This document shows positions 41,357 to 49,563 of a DNA stretch of 64,000 nucleotides, piece after piece. Numbering within the stretch: the first letter of the stretch is position 1; every line of letters begins with the position of its first letter. Source of the DNA: Streptomyces sp. NBC_00306 (GTDB taxonomy: Bacteria; Actinomycetota; Actinomycetes; Streptomycetales; Streptomycetaceae); contig NZ_CP108032.1 in NCBI RefSeq assembly GCF_036169555.1, positions 7,564,001 to 7,628,000 of the forward strand. The letters run 5' to 3'. Below the pieces are notes generated by a model that had not been told where the DNA came from, ran no database searches, and saw nothing but the letters and a program-made list of their open reading frames with translations. The translations under genes were made by a program, and so were the position numbers.

Positions 41357-42519
41357 AGGTCCTCTTCGTCGTCCCGCCGCTGGCCGGGCACATCAACCCG
41401 ACGGTCGCCGTCGCCGCCGAACTCGCCGCGCGCGGGCACCGGGTCGCCTGGACCGGACCGGCCGAAGTCCTGCCCCGGCTGCTGCCGGCGGACGCGCGGC
41501 TCTTCCCGTCCGGCGACCGTCCCGGCCCCCGCGGCTACGGCGCGCTGCACACACACTGGCGCGATCTGCGGGGAGTCGCCGCGCTCCGCTTCCTGTGGTC
41601 GGAAGCGCTCATCCCGCTCGCCCACGCCATGATTCCCGGCGTCGAGGCGGCGGTCGACTCCTACGCTCCCGATGTCCTGGTCGTCGACCAGCAGGCACTC
41701 GCCGGAGCGGTGGTCGCCGAGCGGCGGGGACTGCCCTGGGCGACATCGGCGACGACATCGGCCGAGTTCACCCGGCCCTTCGCGGGCTTCCCCAAGGTGG
41801 CCGACTGGGTGATGGATCAGCTGGCAGGGCTGCTCGCGGACTGCGGGTCGGACCCCGGCTGGGACCCCCGCTTCTCCGACCGTCTGGTCCTCGTCTTCTC
41901 CACCCTCGAACTGGTCGGTGAGCACGCGTCCCACCCCGGGCACTTCGCCTTCGTCGGCCCCGCGTTGAGCCCTCGTCCCTCCGACGGCTCCGCCTTCCCG
42001 TGGCAGCGGCTCGACCCCCTGAGACGCCGGGTCCTGGTGTCGCTCGGCACCCTGAACGGCGAGGCGGGCGGCCGCTTCTACGCCGCCGTCCTCCAGGCCG
42101 CCGAACAGCTCGCCGACCGGGCGCAGTTGATCCTCGCGGCTCCGCCCGACGCCGTCGGCGAGGTTCCCGATCACGTCCTGCACCAGGAACGCGTACCCCA
42201 ACTGCCCTTGCTGCCGCACCTCGACGCCGTGGTGTCCCACGGCGGCCACAACACCGTGTGCGAATCCCTCGCGTACGGACTGCCACTCGTCGTCGCCCCG
42301 ATCCGGGACGACCAGCCGATCGTCGCCGAGCAGGTCACCACCGCCGGCGCGGGCCTGCGGGTCCGTTTCGGCCGGCCCCGCGCGGCCGAGCTCCACGACG
42401 CCATCGCCGCCGTACTCGACAACCCCGCCCACCGCGGGGCAGCCCGCCGTATCCAGGCATCGTTCGCCGCCGCGGGCGGTGCCGCGGCCGCGGCCGACCG
42501 GTTGGAGAAACTCCTATGA
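41353..42519 (+). CDS. GT1 (MGT-type) glycosyltransferase
   Basis: ATG 41353 overlaps the hydrolase stop (ATGA), giving 388 aa. The N-domain opens with MKVLFVVPPLAGHINPTVAVAAELAARGHRV, typical of macrolide and lipid GT-B enzymes. The C-domain has the donor-binding signature SHGGHNTVCESLAYGLPLVVAPIRDDQP, with the HxxGxxT core. It should transfer an NDP-activated sugar to a hydroxyl or carboxyl of the cluster product. No NDP-sugar biosynthesis genes are nearby, so a primary-metabolism donor such as UDP-glucose is likely. It supports the idea of a glycolipid product. Confidence 0.93.
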   Translation: MKVLFVVPPLAGHINPTVAVAAELAARGHRVAWTGPAEVLPRLLPADARLFPSGDRPGPRGYGALHTHWRDLRGVAALRFLWSEALIPLAHAMIPGVEAAVDSYAPDVLVVDQQALAGAVVAERRGLPWATSATTSAEFTRPFAGFPKVADWVMDQLAGLLADCGSDPGWDPRFSDRLVLVFSTLELVGEHASHPGHFAFVGPALSPRPSDGSAFPWQRLDPLRRRVLVSLGTLNGEAGGRFYAAVLQAAEQLADRAQLILAAPPDAVGEVPDHVLHQERVPQLPLLPHLDAVVSHGGHNTVCESLAYGLPLVVAPIRDDQPIVAEQVTTAGAGLRVRFGRPRAAELHDAIAAVLDNPAHRGAARRIQASFAAAGGAAAAADRLEKLL

Positions 42520-44378
42520 CACCGTCCCCGACCGACATTCCGTGGGCCGCCGTCGTCGCCCTGGCCGGGCTGACAGCGGGCACCGTGCGCGCCCGCCGAA
42601 GACTGCGCACCCTGCCCGTACTGGACCCGCTCGCCCCTGCGAACGGCACGGCCCCGTCCGGTGAATGGCATCTGATCACAGCCCGCGGGGTCGACGTCGA
42701 CGCGGCGACCCTGCGCGCCGCGATCGCCCACGCCGAACGGGCCGGCCTCCAGGTGGTCGACCTGATACCCGGCAGGCTCGACACGGAACGGGCCCTGAGC
42801 CTGCTCCGCCTCCTCGACCGCAGCGCCGCGCGCTACGACCGCACCGCCGACGGCCGTGGAGCGGGACACGCTCTCCTCGTCGCCGAGGACGTCCTGCGTC
42901 AGTCGGGGATCGACGACGGCACCGGCGCCGCCCGTGAACCCGCCGAACTGCACACCCTGCTGGGGCGTCTGAAGGAGTACGCCCCCGCCGGCACCGGAGT
43001 CGCCATCGCGCCCGGCCTGACCGTCCCGCCGCCCGATCCCTCCCGCCGGGGAGCGGAGCTGCGCGCACAGGGGCTGCCCACCGGCCTGCTGACCGTCGCC
43101 CAGCTGGCCGGTCTCGGGCTGCTGACGCGCGCCGCCGTCGCGGACGGCGGATGGGGAGCAGCGGCAGCCGCCATGTACTGGCTCCAGCCGGCCCTGGTCC
43201 TCGGTGGGCCGCAGCGACCGCTGCGCCCGGCCGACCTCCTCCTCGCGACCGCGGCGCGCCCCTTCAAGTCCTTGGCCTCCGCGATCCGTACGGCCGCCGA
43301 CGAGCGCTCCGGATCCGGTGCGGCCACCGCCGAACTGGAGGCGCTGCGCCCCGTCTACGCCGCCGAGCTCAAGGCGGGCACCGACCGGTTCTTCGAGCCC
43401 CGGCGCCCCGACTGCCCCTGGTGCGGCTCGAAGGAGCTCTCGGTCCGCATCCGCGTCCCCGACCTCCTCCAGGGCAAACCGGGCCGCTTCACCCTGGAAC
43501 AGTGCGGCGACTGCGGACACGTCTTCCAGAATCCCCGACTCTCCCTGGACGGACTCGACTTCTACTACCGCGACTTCTACGAGGGCCTCGGAGTGTCGGG
43601 CGCGGCCCAGGTGTTCGGCACGATGGGCCGTTCCTACCGGGCGCGCGCCGCGATGCTCCAGCCGTTCGGAACGCCCGCCGCATGGCTCGACGTGGGCACC
43701 GGCCACGGCCACTTCTGCGACAGCGCACGCGACGTCTGGCCCGGAACCCGTTTCGACGGCCTGGACATGAGCCCCGCGGTGCGTGAGGCGGAGGTACGGG
43801 GCTGGGTCGCCGCCGCCCATCAGGGCCAGTTCCCCGAACTCGCCACCGGCCTCGTCGACCGCTACGACACCGTCAGCATGTTCCACTACCTCGAACACAC
43901 CCGGGAACCGCTCGCCGAACTCGACGCGGCAGCGGCCGTCCTGCCTCCCGGCGGCCATCTGATCATCGAGCTCCCGGACCCCGAGTCCCGGCTCTCCCGG
44001 GTGCTCGGCCCGCACTGGCTGCCGTGGTTCCAGCCCCAGCACCAGCACCTCATCCCGATCGGCAACCTCCGCAAGGCACTGGAGAGCCGCGGATTCACGG
44101 TGCTGGCGGAGGAACACGGCACGGCGCACCAGTCCTGCGACTTCGTCGGGGCCGTCCTGCTGACGGCGAACCGGCTCGCGCCTCATCCGTACGCCCCGTG
44201 GGGCGAGGGCAGAGCGACCCGCACACGGCGTGTCGTCCGCACGGCCGTGCACACCGCGGCGCTGCCGTGCTTCGTCGTCGCGGCCGGTCTCGACGCCGCG
44301 CGTGCGGCGGTCGCCCGGCGTACGGAGGGCGGCAACGCATACCGGCTGCTGGCCCGCAAGACACCGGAGGCGGGGTGA
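42516..44378 (+). CDS. Fusion of unknown N-domain to zinc-ribbon class I methyltransferase
   Basis: ATG 42516 overlaps the glycosyltransferase stop (ATGA), giving 620 aa. Residues 1-30 hold a hydrophobic helix (IPWAAVVALAGLTAG) and another hydrophobic region lies near 205-235. The N-terminal 290 residues match nothing I recognise with certainty; the AHAERAGLQVVDLIPGRL section slightly recalls membrane glycosyltransferase N-domains. From about 300, a CPWCG...CGDCGH zinc ribbon precedes a methyltransferase with SAM motif WLDVGTGHGHFC, DGLDMSP and a late FHYLEHTREPLAEL. This half resembles SAM enzymes of glycolipid and hopanoid pathways. It may modify the product at the membrane. Confidence 0.82.
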   Translation: MTPSPTDIPWAAVVALAGLTAGTVRARRRLRTLPVLDPLAPANGTAPSGEWHLITARGVDVDAATLRAAIAHAERAGLQVVDLIPGRLDTERALSLLRLLDRSAARYDRTADGRGAGHALLVAEDVLRQSGIDDGTGAAREPAELHTLLGRLKEYAPAGTGVAIAPGLTVPPPDPSRRGAELRAQGLPTGLLTVAQLAGLGLLTRAAVADGGWGAAAAAMYWLQPALVLGGPQRPLRPADLLLATAARPFKSLASAIRTAADERSGSGAATAELEALRPVYAAELKAGTDRFFEPRRPDCPWCGSKELSVRIRVPDLLQGKPGRFTLEQCGDCGHVFQNPRLSLDGLDFYYRDFYEGLGVSGAAQVFGTMGRSYRARAAMLQPFGTPAAWLDVGTGHGHFCDSARDVWPGTRFDGLDMSPAVREAEVRGWVAAAHQGQFPELATGLVDRYDTVSMFHYLEHTREPLAELDAAAAVLPPGGHLIIELPDPESRLSRVLGPHWLPWFQPQHQHLIPIGNLRKALESRGFTVLAEEHGTAHQSCDFVGAVLLTANRLAPHPYAPWGEGRATRTRRVVRTAVHTAALPCFVVAAGLDAARAAVARRTEGGNAYRLLARKTPEAG

Positions 44379-45307
44379 CGGACACCGGGAGCCGCACGGG
44401 CGGCGGAGCGGGGACGAGAATCGTGCCGGGCGTGCCGGACATCGCACGCCGCCACACCGCCGACCCGCTCTTCCGCCTGGTGGCCTTCGCCCTCGAATCC
44501 GCCCACGGCCGTCCGCCGGCCACGGTGTGGAGCGCCCCGCACGCCTTCCACCTCGCGGCGCGCCACACCGTCGCCGCCGCGGGCTGGCCGGTGGCGGCGG
44601 CCGCGGCACCACGCGACGACGGCCTGGTGCGGCTGAGTTCGCTGGCCCACCCGGCGCAGAGCTGCGAGTTCCGGCTCAGCGGGCCCTCGACGTCGCATCC
44701 CGAGTGGGCGGCCCGCAGCTACGCGCTGCTGCGCACCATGGCCCGTGCCGGATACGGCCGGGGTGGCGCCGATCTGCACATCCACTCCACGCTGACGCCG
44801 GCGACAGGGCTCTCGAGCACCGAGCCGCTGGAGTGCGCGGTGGCGCTCGCGATCGCCGAACTGCACACCACCGGCGCCGGAACGCGCCCGCCCCGAGGGC
44901 GCCTCGCGTCCCTGGCGAGGTCCGCGTCCCCGGACGGCGACGCGGCGCTGCGCGAGGCCGTCCTGTTCGGCCGCCCCGGCCGGGCGCTGGTGCTCGAAGG
45001 CGGCCGCAGACGCCGGATCGACTTCGATCCTCCCGCACAGGGGGCCAGGCTGATGTTGCTGGTGACCCGCGGCGAGGGCCTCGGCGCGGACGACGTCCGC
45101 CGGGCGCAGGAGTGCGCCCGGCGGACCGGAGCCCTGGCCGCCTGGCGACCGGGTAGGGGTCCCGGACGGAGCACGCTCGTGCTGCTGCCGCAGGACCGGC
45201 TGACACCCGTCCGTACCGCGGTGGCGCAGGAGTTCCGGGCCGCCGGTCTGCCGGTGCCGCGCTTCCTGACCATCGAGGTGGCGGGACCGGCCCGCCGCGA
45301 GGAGTGA
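44375..45307 (+). CDS. Degenerate galactokinase-like GHMP-family protein
   Basis: GTG 44375 overlaps the previous stop (GTGA), giving 310 aa. The segment VWSAPHAFHLAARHTVAAAG aligns with the galactokinase signature APGRVNLIGEHTDYN, but the sugar-contacting Glu and Asp are replaced by Arg and Val. The ATP loop is recognisable (GGADLHIHSTLTPATGLSSTEPLECAVALAIAEL, versus P-x-G-x-GLSSSA). The third GHMP motif (GGGFGG) is not visible. It is shorter than galactokinases (about 380 aa). It may be a diverged kinase with a different acceptor, or a catalytically dead regulatory/binding protein. It is the last gene of the PKS operon. Confidence 0.7.
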   Translation: MTDTGSRTGGGAGTRIVPGVPDIARRHTADPLFRLVAFALESAHGRPPATVWSAPHAFHLAARHTVAAAGWPVAAAAAPRDDGLVRLSSLAHPAQSCEFRLSGPSTSHPEWAARSYALLRTMARAGYGRGGADLHIHSTLTPATGLSSTEPLECAVALAIAELHTTGAGTRPPRGRLASLARSASPDGDAALREAVLFGRPGRALVLEGGRRRRIDFDPPAQGARLMLLVTRGEGLGADDVRRAQECARRTGALAAWRPGRGPGRSTLVLLPQDRLTPVRTAVAQEFRAAGLPVPRFLTIEVAGPARREE

Positions 45308-45371
45308 GGAGGATCGCGACAGCCCTGCACACACCGATGACACCCGGCAGCGATGACGTCCACACTGAGCC

Positions 45372-45731
45372 GTGCGAGTCGATCAGACGCTCAACGTCAC
45401 CCTGGCCAGGGCCTTCGTCCCCATGGCGATCATCGTCGCTGCACCGGTTCTGCTCGTCGCCGGTGCACCGATCCATCGCCGCTACCTGCGACACGTCCAC
45501 CGAGACGACGCACCCGCCCTCGTCGACAAGCCCATGGGACGGGTGAGCGTCCACTACTTCGTCGTGAACAGCCGACTCCCTCCACTGGCTGTGTCTGCCC
45601 ACGGAGACCTTGAGCCGACGAGCCCGCGCCGGACGAGCCCGCGCCGGACGAGCCGCAAGGCGGCGACCGCCCGCCTGACCCGGCCGCGATGTCAGTGGTG
45701 CCTGCGATGGTGTGAGACATGGACGAGTTGA
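45372..45731 (+). CDS. Possible small membrane protein, uncertain
   Basis: A GTG frame of 119 codons encodes one strong hydrophobic helix (FVPMAIIVAAPVLLVAGAPI) and shows fair GC-rich third positions in its first 80 codons. The end is low-complexity, with a 15-bp direct repeat (DEPAP-like or TSPRR, depending on frame) near 45618-45650. No family is recognised. Overlapping frames are less convincing. It lies after the PKS operon with no clear ribosome site. Confidence 0.35.
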   Translation: MRVDQTLNVTLARAFVPMAIIVAAPVLLVAGAPIHRRYLRHVHRDDAPALVDKPMGRVSVHYFVVNSRLPPLAVSAHGDLEPTSPRRTSPRRTSRKAATARLTRPRCQWCLRWCETWTS

Positions 45732-45985
45732 TGCGTGGCCGGGTGTACGGCGCTGACCATGACGATCCCGATCCGGGCCCGCGGCCCGGGCACGTCTATC
45801 GCGAGCTGGTCGGGGGGCCGCTGGACGGGCTGCTGCTGGATGTCACCGACTGGCCCGCGGCACAGCTGGCGGAGGGGGCCGCGCTGCCCACCGAGCTCGG
45901 TTCCTTCGGGCCCGGCGGCCGTGCGGCGTACGGCCCACGGGCCGGTGACCCACGGCGCTGGGACTGGACGGGCGACGTCCGCTGA
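45719..45985 (+). CDS. Small conserved hypothetical protein
   Basis: This 88-aa protein begins MDELMRGRVYGADHDDPDPGPRPGHVYRELVGGPLDGLLLDVTDW and ends PRRWDWTGDVR. The sections GGPLDGLLLDVTDW, GPGGRAAYGPRAGDP and WDWTGD have the look of a conserved streptomycete family. Function is unknown. It has no signal peptide or membrane segment. The start overlaps the doubtful upstream frame by 13 bases. Confidence 0.65.
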   Translation: MDELMRGRVYGADHDDPDPGPRPGHVYRELVGGPLDGLLLDVTDWPAAQLAEGAALPTELGSFGPGGRAAYGPRAGDPRRWDWTGDVR

Positions 45986-46133
45986 CCCCGCCCGCACACC
46001 ACCCTGCGTCCCGGCCCCCGCGCCCACGGGAGGGGGTGGACGGTCATCGCCGCAGGGTAGACCGTAGACTCGGTTCCCGCTTCCGGCCGCCGGCGGGGAG
46101 CGGGAAGCCGTTCGAAGGAAGGACCTCACGACC

Positions 46134-46289
46134 GTGAGCACCGCGGACCGATCAGACGCCCCCATCTACGCAGAGCTCGTCGACGAGCGAGGGGACGTCC
46201 CGGCCGAAGCACGCAGAACGGCCGAGCAGGCCCAGCAGCAGCTCGAGCAGACGATGAACTTCCGCGCCCGGGCGCACGGCTACAGCTGA
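46134..46289 (+). CDS. 51-residue hypothetical protein
   Basis: A GTG start at 46134 is preceded by a good AAGGAAGGA ribosome site (46115-46123, about 10 bases upstream). The protein is MSTADRSDAPIYAEL at the start, with a helical Gln/Ala-rich middle (TAEQAQQQLEQTM) and ends RARAHGYS. Codon use is GC3-rich for its whole length. The helix looks amphipathic, perhaps a small interaction protein. It converges with, and overlaps by 10 bases, the next gene. No function can be assigned. Confidence 0.65.
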   Translation: MSTADRSDAPIYAELVDERGDVPAEARRTAEQAQQQLEQTMNFRARAHGYS

Positions 46290-46543
46290 GGTACTCGCCG
46301 CAGACGTGCCACGGGCCGACCGCGCCGCAGCGCGTACCGCCCGCAGCGGCGCAACTGCCCGGGCAGACCGTTCGCCCGCTGTCCGCCGTGGGTGATGAAC
46401 GCGTTCACGGGCGTCAGCGGATCGGCGCCCATGGTCCGTGCCAGCAGGACGCCGGCGGCCAGCGGCAACAGGACGCCGACGAGGGCGGCCCCGGTGACGG
46501 AGACGTGCTGGAGGCGGGGGCGGCGGGCCGCGTCAGGTGTCAT
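46280..46543 (-). CDS. Possible small membrane protein
   Basis: The 87-aa frame has one clear hydrophobic helix (VTGAALVGVLLPLAAGVLLA), a short periplasmic-type loop and an Arg-rich end. Third codon positions are mostly G or C, supporting coding. There is no recognisable family, and its 3' end overlaps the 51-residue gene on the other strand by 10 bases. The Arg-rich C-terminal 30 residues are less convincing. Confidence 0.45.
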   Translation of the reverse strand: MTPDAARRPRLQHVSVTGAALVGVLLPLAAGVLLARTMGADPLTPVNAFITHGGQRANGLPGQLRRCGRYALRRGRPVARLRRVPQL

Positions 46544-46643
46544 GGCCGCTATTCGACCAGCTCGGAAGCCGGCCGGTATCGGCTCGGATACTCAGCCGAA
46601 CGCGCCCCATATACTCACCCCGGCCGAGGTGTGACCCAGGAGG

Positions 46644-47423
46644 TCAGACGGTGTCCCAGGGCACGGCTTCGTACGCCGCCGTGACGCCGGCCATGAACTC
46701 ACGGGCGACGGGGAACTCGACGTCGTCGATCCGGCCCACCGGACTGATGCCGTGGGAGTTGGTGACGAACGCGGCGCGGTAGCGGGGCAGATCGCCGAGG
46801 GTGACAGGTCGGCGGACCGACGGCAGCCGCGGCTCCAGCAGCGCCATCGTCATCCCCCGCAGACAAGGAGCGTCGGGCCAGACGACGTGCTCGCCGTCCC
46901 AGAAGGCGATGTTGGTGATGGCGCCCTCGGTGACCAGGCCCTCGGGGGTGGTGAGCAGCGCTTCGTCGGCGCCCCTGGCCTCGGCCTCGTCGAGGGCTCG
47001 GTTCTGCACTGCTCCGTCGAGATGCTTGATCCGCGGAGTGTGGCGGACGTACGGCACGGAGACGAGGCGCAACGGCCCGGTCGCCGCGACCTGGGGCCCC
47101 CGCACGGTGACCCTCAGCGTCGCCCGGCTGTCGCCGTCCGGCCAGTGGACGTGGACCCGCACGGACGCGTCTTCCCGCCCCGAGGCGGCGAGCGCCTGCC
47201 GGATCTCCGCCCGCACCCGCTCGCCGTCCAGGCCTGCCCGGCCGAGGTACTCCCGGGTCGCCGCGTCCAGACGGCCGAGATGGAGCGCCAGGCCCCGAAC
47301 TCGACCGCCACGCACCTGCATGGCGGTGAAGTGACCGGGACCGGTCAGCGCGGGCGCCGCGAGTGCGGAGTCGACGGCAGGCGCCCCGTTGATCTCTGTG
47401 TACGTGGTCTCTGCGCAGGTCAA
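46644..47423 (-). CDS. Class IV aminotransferase-like PLP enzyme (PabC/IlvE fold)
   Basis: This 259-aa protein follows the branched-chain/aminodeoxychorismate lyase fold: GHFTAMQVRGGRVRGLALHLGRLDAA, the PLP Lys region RIKHLDGAVQNRALDEAEARGADEALLTTPEGLVTEGAITNIAFWDG, and FVTNSHGISPV. The start is a rare TTG at 47423, supported by GAGGGGGA five bases upstream; the next ATG would remove the conserved first strand. Enzymes of this group transaminate amino acids or release pyruvate from aminodeoxychorismate. The exact substrate cannot be read. No folate genes are adjacent. Confidence 0.88.
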   Translation of the reverse strand: MTCAETTYTEINGAPAVDSALAAPALTGPGHFTAMQVRGGRVRGLALHLGRLDAATREYLGRAGLDGERVRAEIRQALAASGREDASVRVHVHWPDGDSRATLRVTVRGPQVAATGPLRLVSVPYVRHTPRIKHLDGAVQNRALDEAEARGADEALLTTPEGLVTEGAITNIAFWDGEHVVWPDAPCLRGMTMALLEPRLPSVRRPVTLGDLPRYRAAFVTNSHGISPVGRIDDVEFPVAREFMAGVTAAYEAVPWDTV

Positions 47424-47535
47424 GCGATCCCCCTCGGCGCGGGTCGGGCGGACTCGCCGGGCAGGGCCACCGGATCCGACACCCGCGCGCCGTGCGAAAC
47501 GGTGCGGGGCGTCGGGATGCCGTGGCCAGGGCGGG

Positions 47536-47769
47536 TCAGTGACGCAGGAAAGAGTCTCCGTGGGTGTTCACATAGGCCTCGAGCGCGGTGAGCGCGTCCT
47601 GGGTGGCCTGCGGGCTGCCGCTGCCACGGCGCTCCGCGTAGTACGCGGCGCCGAGCTTCTTCAGCAGGTCACCGCCGGCCTTCTGCTGCTGCACATCGTC
47701 GACCTTCTGCTTGCCCTGCTGCAGCGCGGACTGCGCCTGCTCCTTGGCTCGGTCGAGGAACCCGGCCAT
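47536..47769 (-). CDS. 77-residue conserved hypothetical protein
   Basis: ATG 47769 has a perfect AGGAGG six bases upstream. The protein is a helical, Gln/Lys-rich chain (MAGFLDRAKEQAQSALQQG, KVDDVQQQKAG) followed by LLKKLGAAYYAERRG and an acidic C-terminal helix. It resembles small stress-associated or coiled-coil proteins of Streptomyces, but I cannot name a family with confidence. The strong ribosome site predicts high translation. It is divergent from the metallophosphoesterase across 231 bp. Confidence 0.82.
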   Translation of the reverse strand: MAGFLDRAKEQAQSALQQGKQKVDDVQQQKAGGDLLKKLGAAYYAERRGSGSPQATQDALTALEAYVNTHGDSFLRH

Positions 47770-48000
47770 GTCTGCCTCCTGAGGATCAGTGGTACCTACT
47801 GGCACAACGTGATCAGTGCCGCCCGGGTTCCGCAGTGGCGGGATGCGTCGCCGTTCCACCCGAACGGGCCCGTCGACGCGGCCTGCCGACCCCTTGCCGG
47901 TCCGGGCTGCCGTCCGGGCTCGCGGAGCCCTCCGGGTCCGTGCACGTGCGCCGCTGCTGATCCCTCCCGCCGCAGTGGCGATCGTTGTTACGGTTCGCCG

Positions 48001-49506
48001 ATGCCTGACTCTTCGCGCGATTCGGCCGACGGTGCCGGCTGGGGTACCAAGGAACGCGGCTCGTACAAGGAGTTGATGCCGCAGCACGTCGAAAAGCTGT
48101 CCTGGCTCAATCCGAGGACGCTGTGGCCGGCCCGGAACGGCGTCCTGGCCTCGTGGTTCGGCGACCCCACCAACGACCACCGGCAGCGCTGGGTGGAGCG
48201 GATGGCGGCCGATGGCGCCCCCGCCGACCTGGTGATCCGGCGTGACGACCCCGAGCACTTCTCGTTCATGCTCATCGCCGACACCGGTGAGGGAGACGAC
48301 CCGCAGTACGCGGTGGTCCCCGGCTTCCTGGCGGCGAGCCGGGGAACGCGCTTCGCCGTGCTGGCCAGCGATGTCGTCTACCCGGTCGGCAACGCCGACG
48401 AGTACGGCACGAAGTTCTTCCGCCCCTACAAGGACTATCCGGCGCCCATCTACGCCGTGCCCGGCAACCACGACTGGTACGACGACATCAACGGCTTCAT
48501 GCGGGTGTTCTGCGACGCCCCGGCCCTGCCGCAGGACGCCGTCCCGCGGGCGCGGCCGCTCAGCCGGGCGTGGCTGCGCTCCCTGCTGTGGCGGAAACCG
48601 CGGACACCCGACGAGCAACGTCTCGCCGAGGCGCGGCAGTTGCGCTCGGCGCCGGCCCAACGGGCCGTACAGCCGGGCCCGTACTGGGCCGTCGACGCCG
48701 GCCCCGTGCGCGTCATAGGGATAGACACCGGCCTGCTGGGCGGGATCGACGCCGAGCAGGGCCGCTGGCTGCGTGAGGTCTCGCGGGGCGACACCCCCAA
48801 GATCCTGGTGACGGGCTCGCCGCTCTATGTGGACGCCGAGCACGAGCCGTGTCCGATCGAGGGCGGCGGCACGGTCGACGACATCGTGCGGAACCCCGCG
48901 CACCACTATGTCGCCGCGATCGGCGGCGACATACACAACTACCAGCGCTACCCGGTGAACGTGGACGGCCGCACCATCCAGTACGTGGTGGCCGGCGGCG
49001 GGGGCGCGTTCATGCACGCCACGCACACCATTCCACGGGTCTCCGTCGCCCAGGTCACCGAGGACGACTTCCGCTGCTACCCGTTGCGCGGCGACTCGCT
49101 CGCCTTCTACAGCAGGCTCTACGGCCGCAGGCTGCACATGCGCCGCTTCTTCGAGCTCAGCGAGGCGCAGGCCGCCGCCGTCGTCGCCCATCGCCTCGGC
49201 ATCCGCCCGACCCGGGCCGCCGGACCCCCGGCACGCGTGACCCTCCGCACCCGCGTCGTGGCGTCCCTGCTGGGTGCCGGCAGCCGCCCCCAGCGCGCCT
49301 CGTGGCTGCGCCTCCCGGTCCGCAAGACCTACACGCAGCTGTTCTCGCCCGGCTCGGCGACGTACAGCCCTCCGTTCTTCAAGTGCTTCCTACGACTGGA
49401 CGTCACCCCGGAATCGGTTCGTCTGCGCTGCTTCTCCGCGACCGGGAACCGGGAAGCCGAACTCGACCCGCCGGTGGAGGACGATGTGACGATCCCTCTG
49501 AAGTGA
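48001..49506 (+). CDS. Calcineurin-like metallophosphoesterase
   Basis: This 501-aa protein starts at ATG 48001. The metal-site motifs are present in a variant form: LIADTGEG in place of D-x-H, ASDVVYPVGNADEY for GD, GNHDWYDD, then TGSPLYVDAEH and GGDIHNYQRY. The C-terminal 150 residues are a separate, possibly beta-rich region. The substrate is unknown; members with this layout act on nucleotides, phospholipid head groups or phosphoproteins. No signal peptide is seen, so it is probably cytoplasmic. The replacement of the first His could alter metal use. Confidence 0.85.
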   Translation: MPDSSRDSADGAGWGTKERGSYKELMPQHVEKLSWLNPRTLWPARNGVLASWFGDPTNDHRQRWVERMAADGAPADLVIRRDDPEHFSFMLIADTGEGDDPQYAVVPGFLAASRGTRFAVLASDVVYPVGNADEYGTKFFRPYKDYPAPIYAVPGNHDWYDDINGFMRVFCDAPALPQDAVPRARPLSRAWLRSLLWRKPRTPDEQRLAEARQLRSAPAQRAVQPGPYWAVDAGPVRVIGIDTGLLGGIDAEQGRWLREVSRGDTPKILVTGSPLYVDAEHEPCPIEGGGTVDDIVRNPAHHYVAAIGGDIHNYQRYPVNVDGRTIQYVVAGGGGAFMHATHTIPRVSVAQVTEDDFRCYPLRGDSLAFYSRLYGRRLHMRRFFELSEAQAAAVVAHRLGIRPTRAAGPPARVTLRTRVVASLLGAGSRPQRASWLRLPVRKTYTQLFSPGSATYSPPFFKCFLRLDVTPESVRLRCFSATGNREAELDPPVEDDVTIPLK

Positions 49507-49563
49507 CCGCCCTCCGACCCGACCAGCCCCACCCGGCCGTGTGCCGCTCGACAGGAGACCCCC

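Noticed and set aside
42171..44612. 813-codon minus-strand open frame
   Set aside because: Antisense to the glycosyltransferase and methyltransferase genes; Arg/Gly-rich shadow.
45304..45613. Alternative frames after the PKS operon
   Set aside because: Ser/Arg/Pro-rich with poor third-position bias. The 45372 frame is only marginally better and is listed with low confidence.
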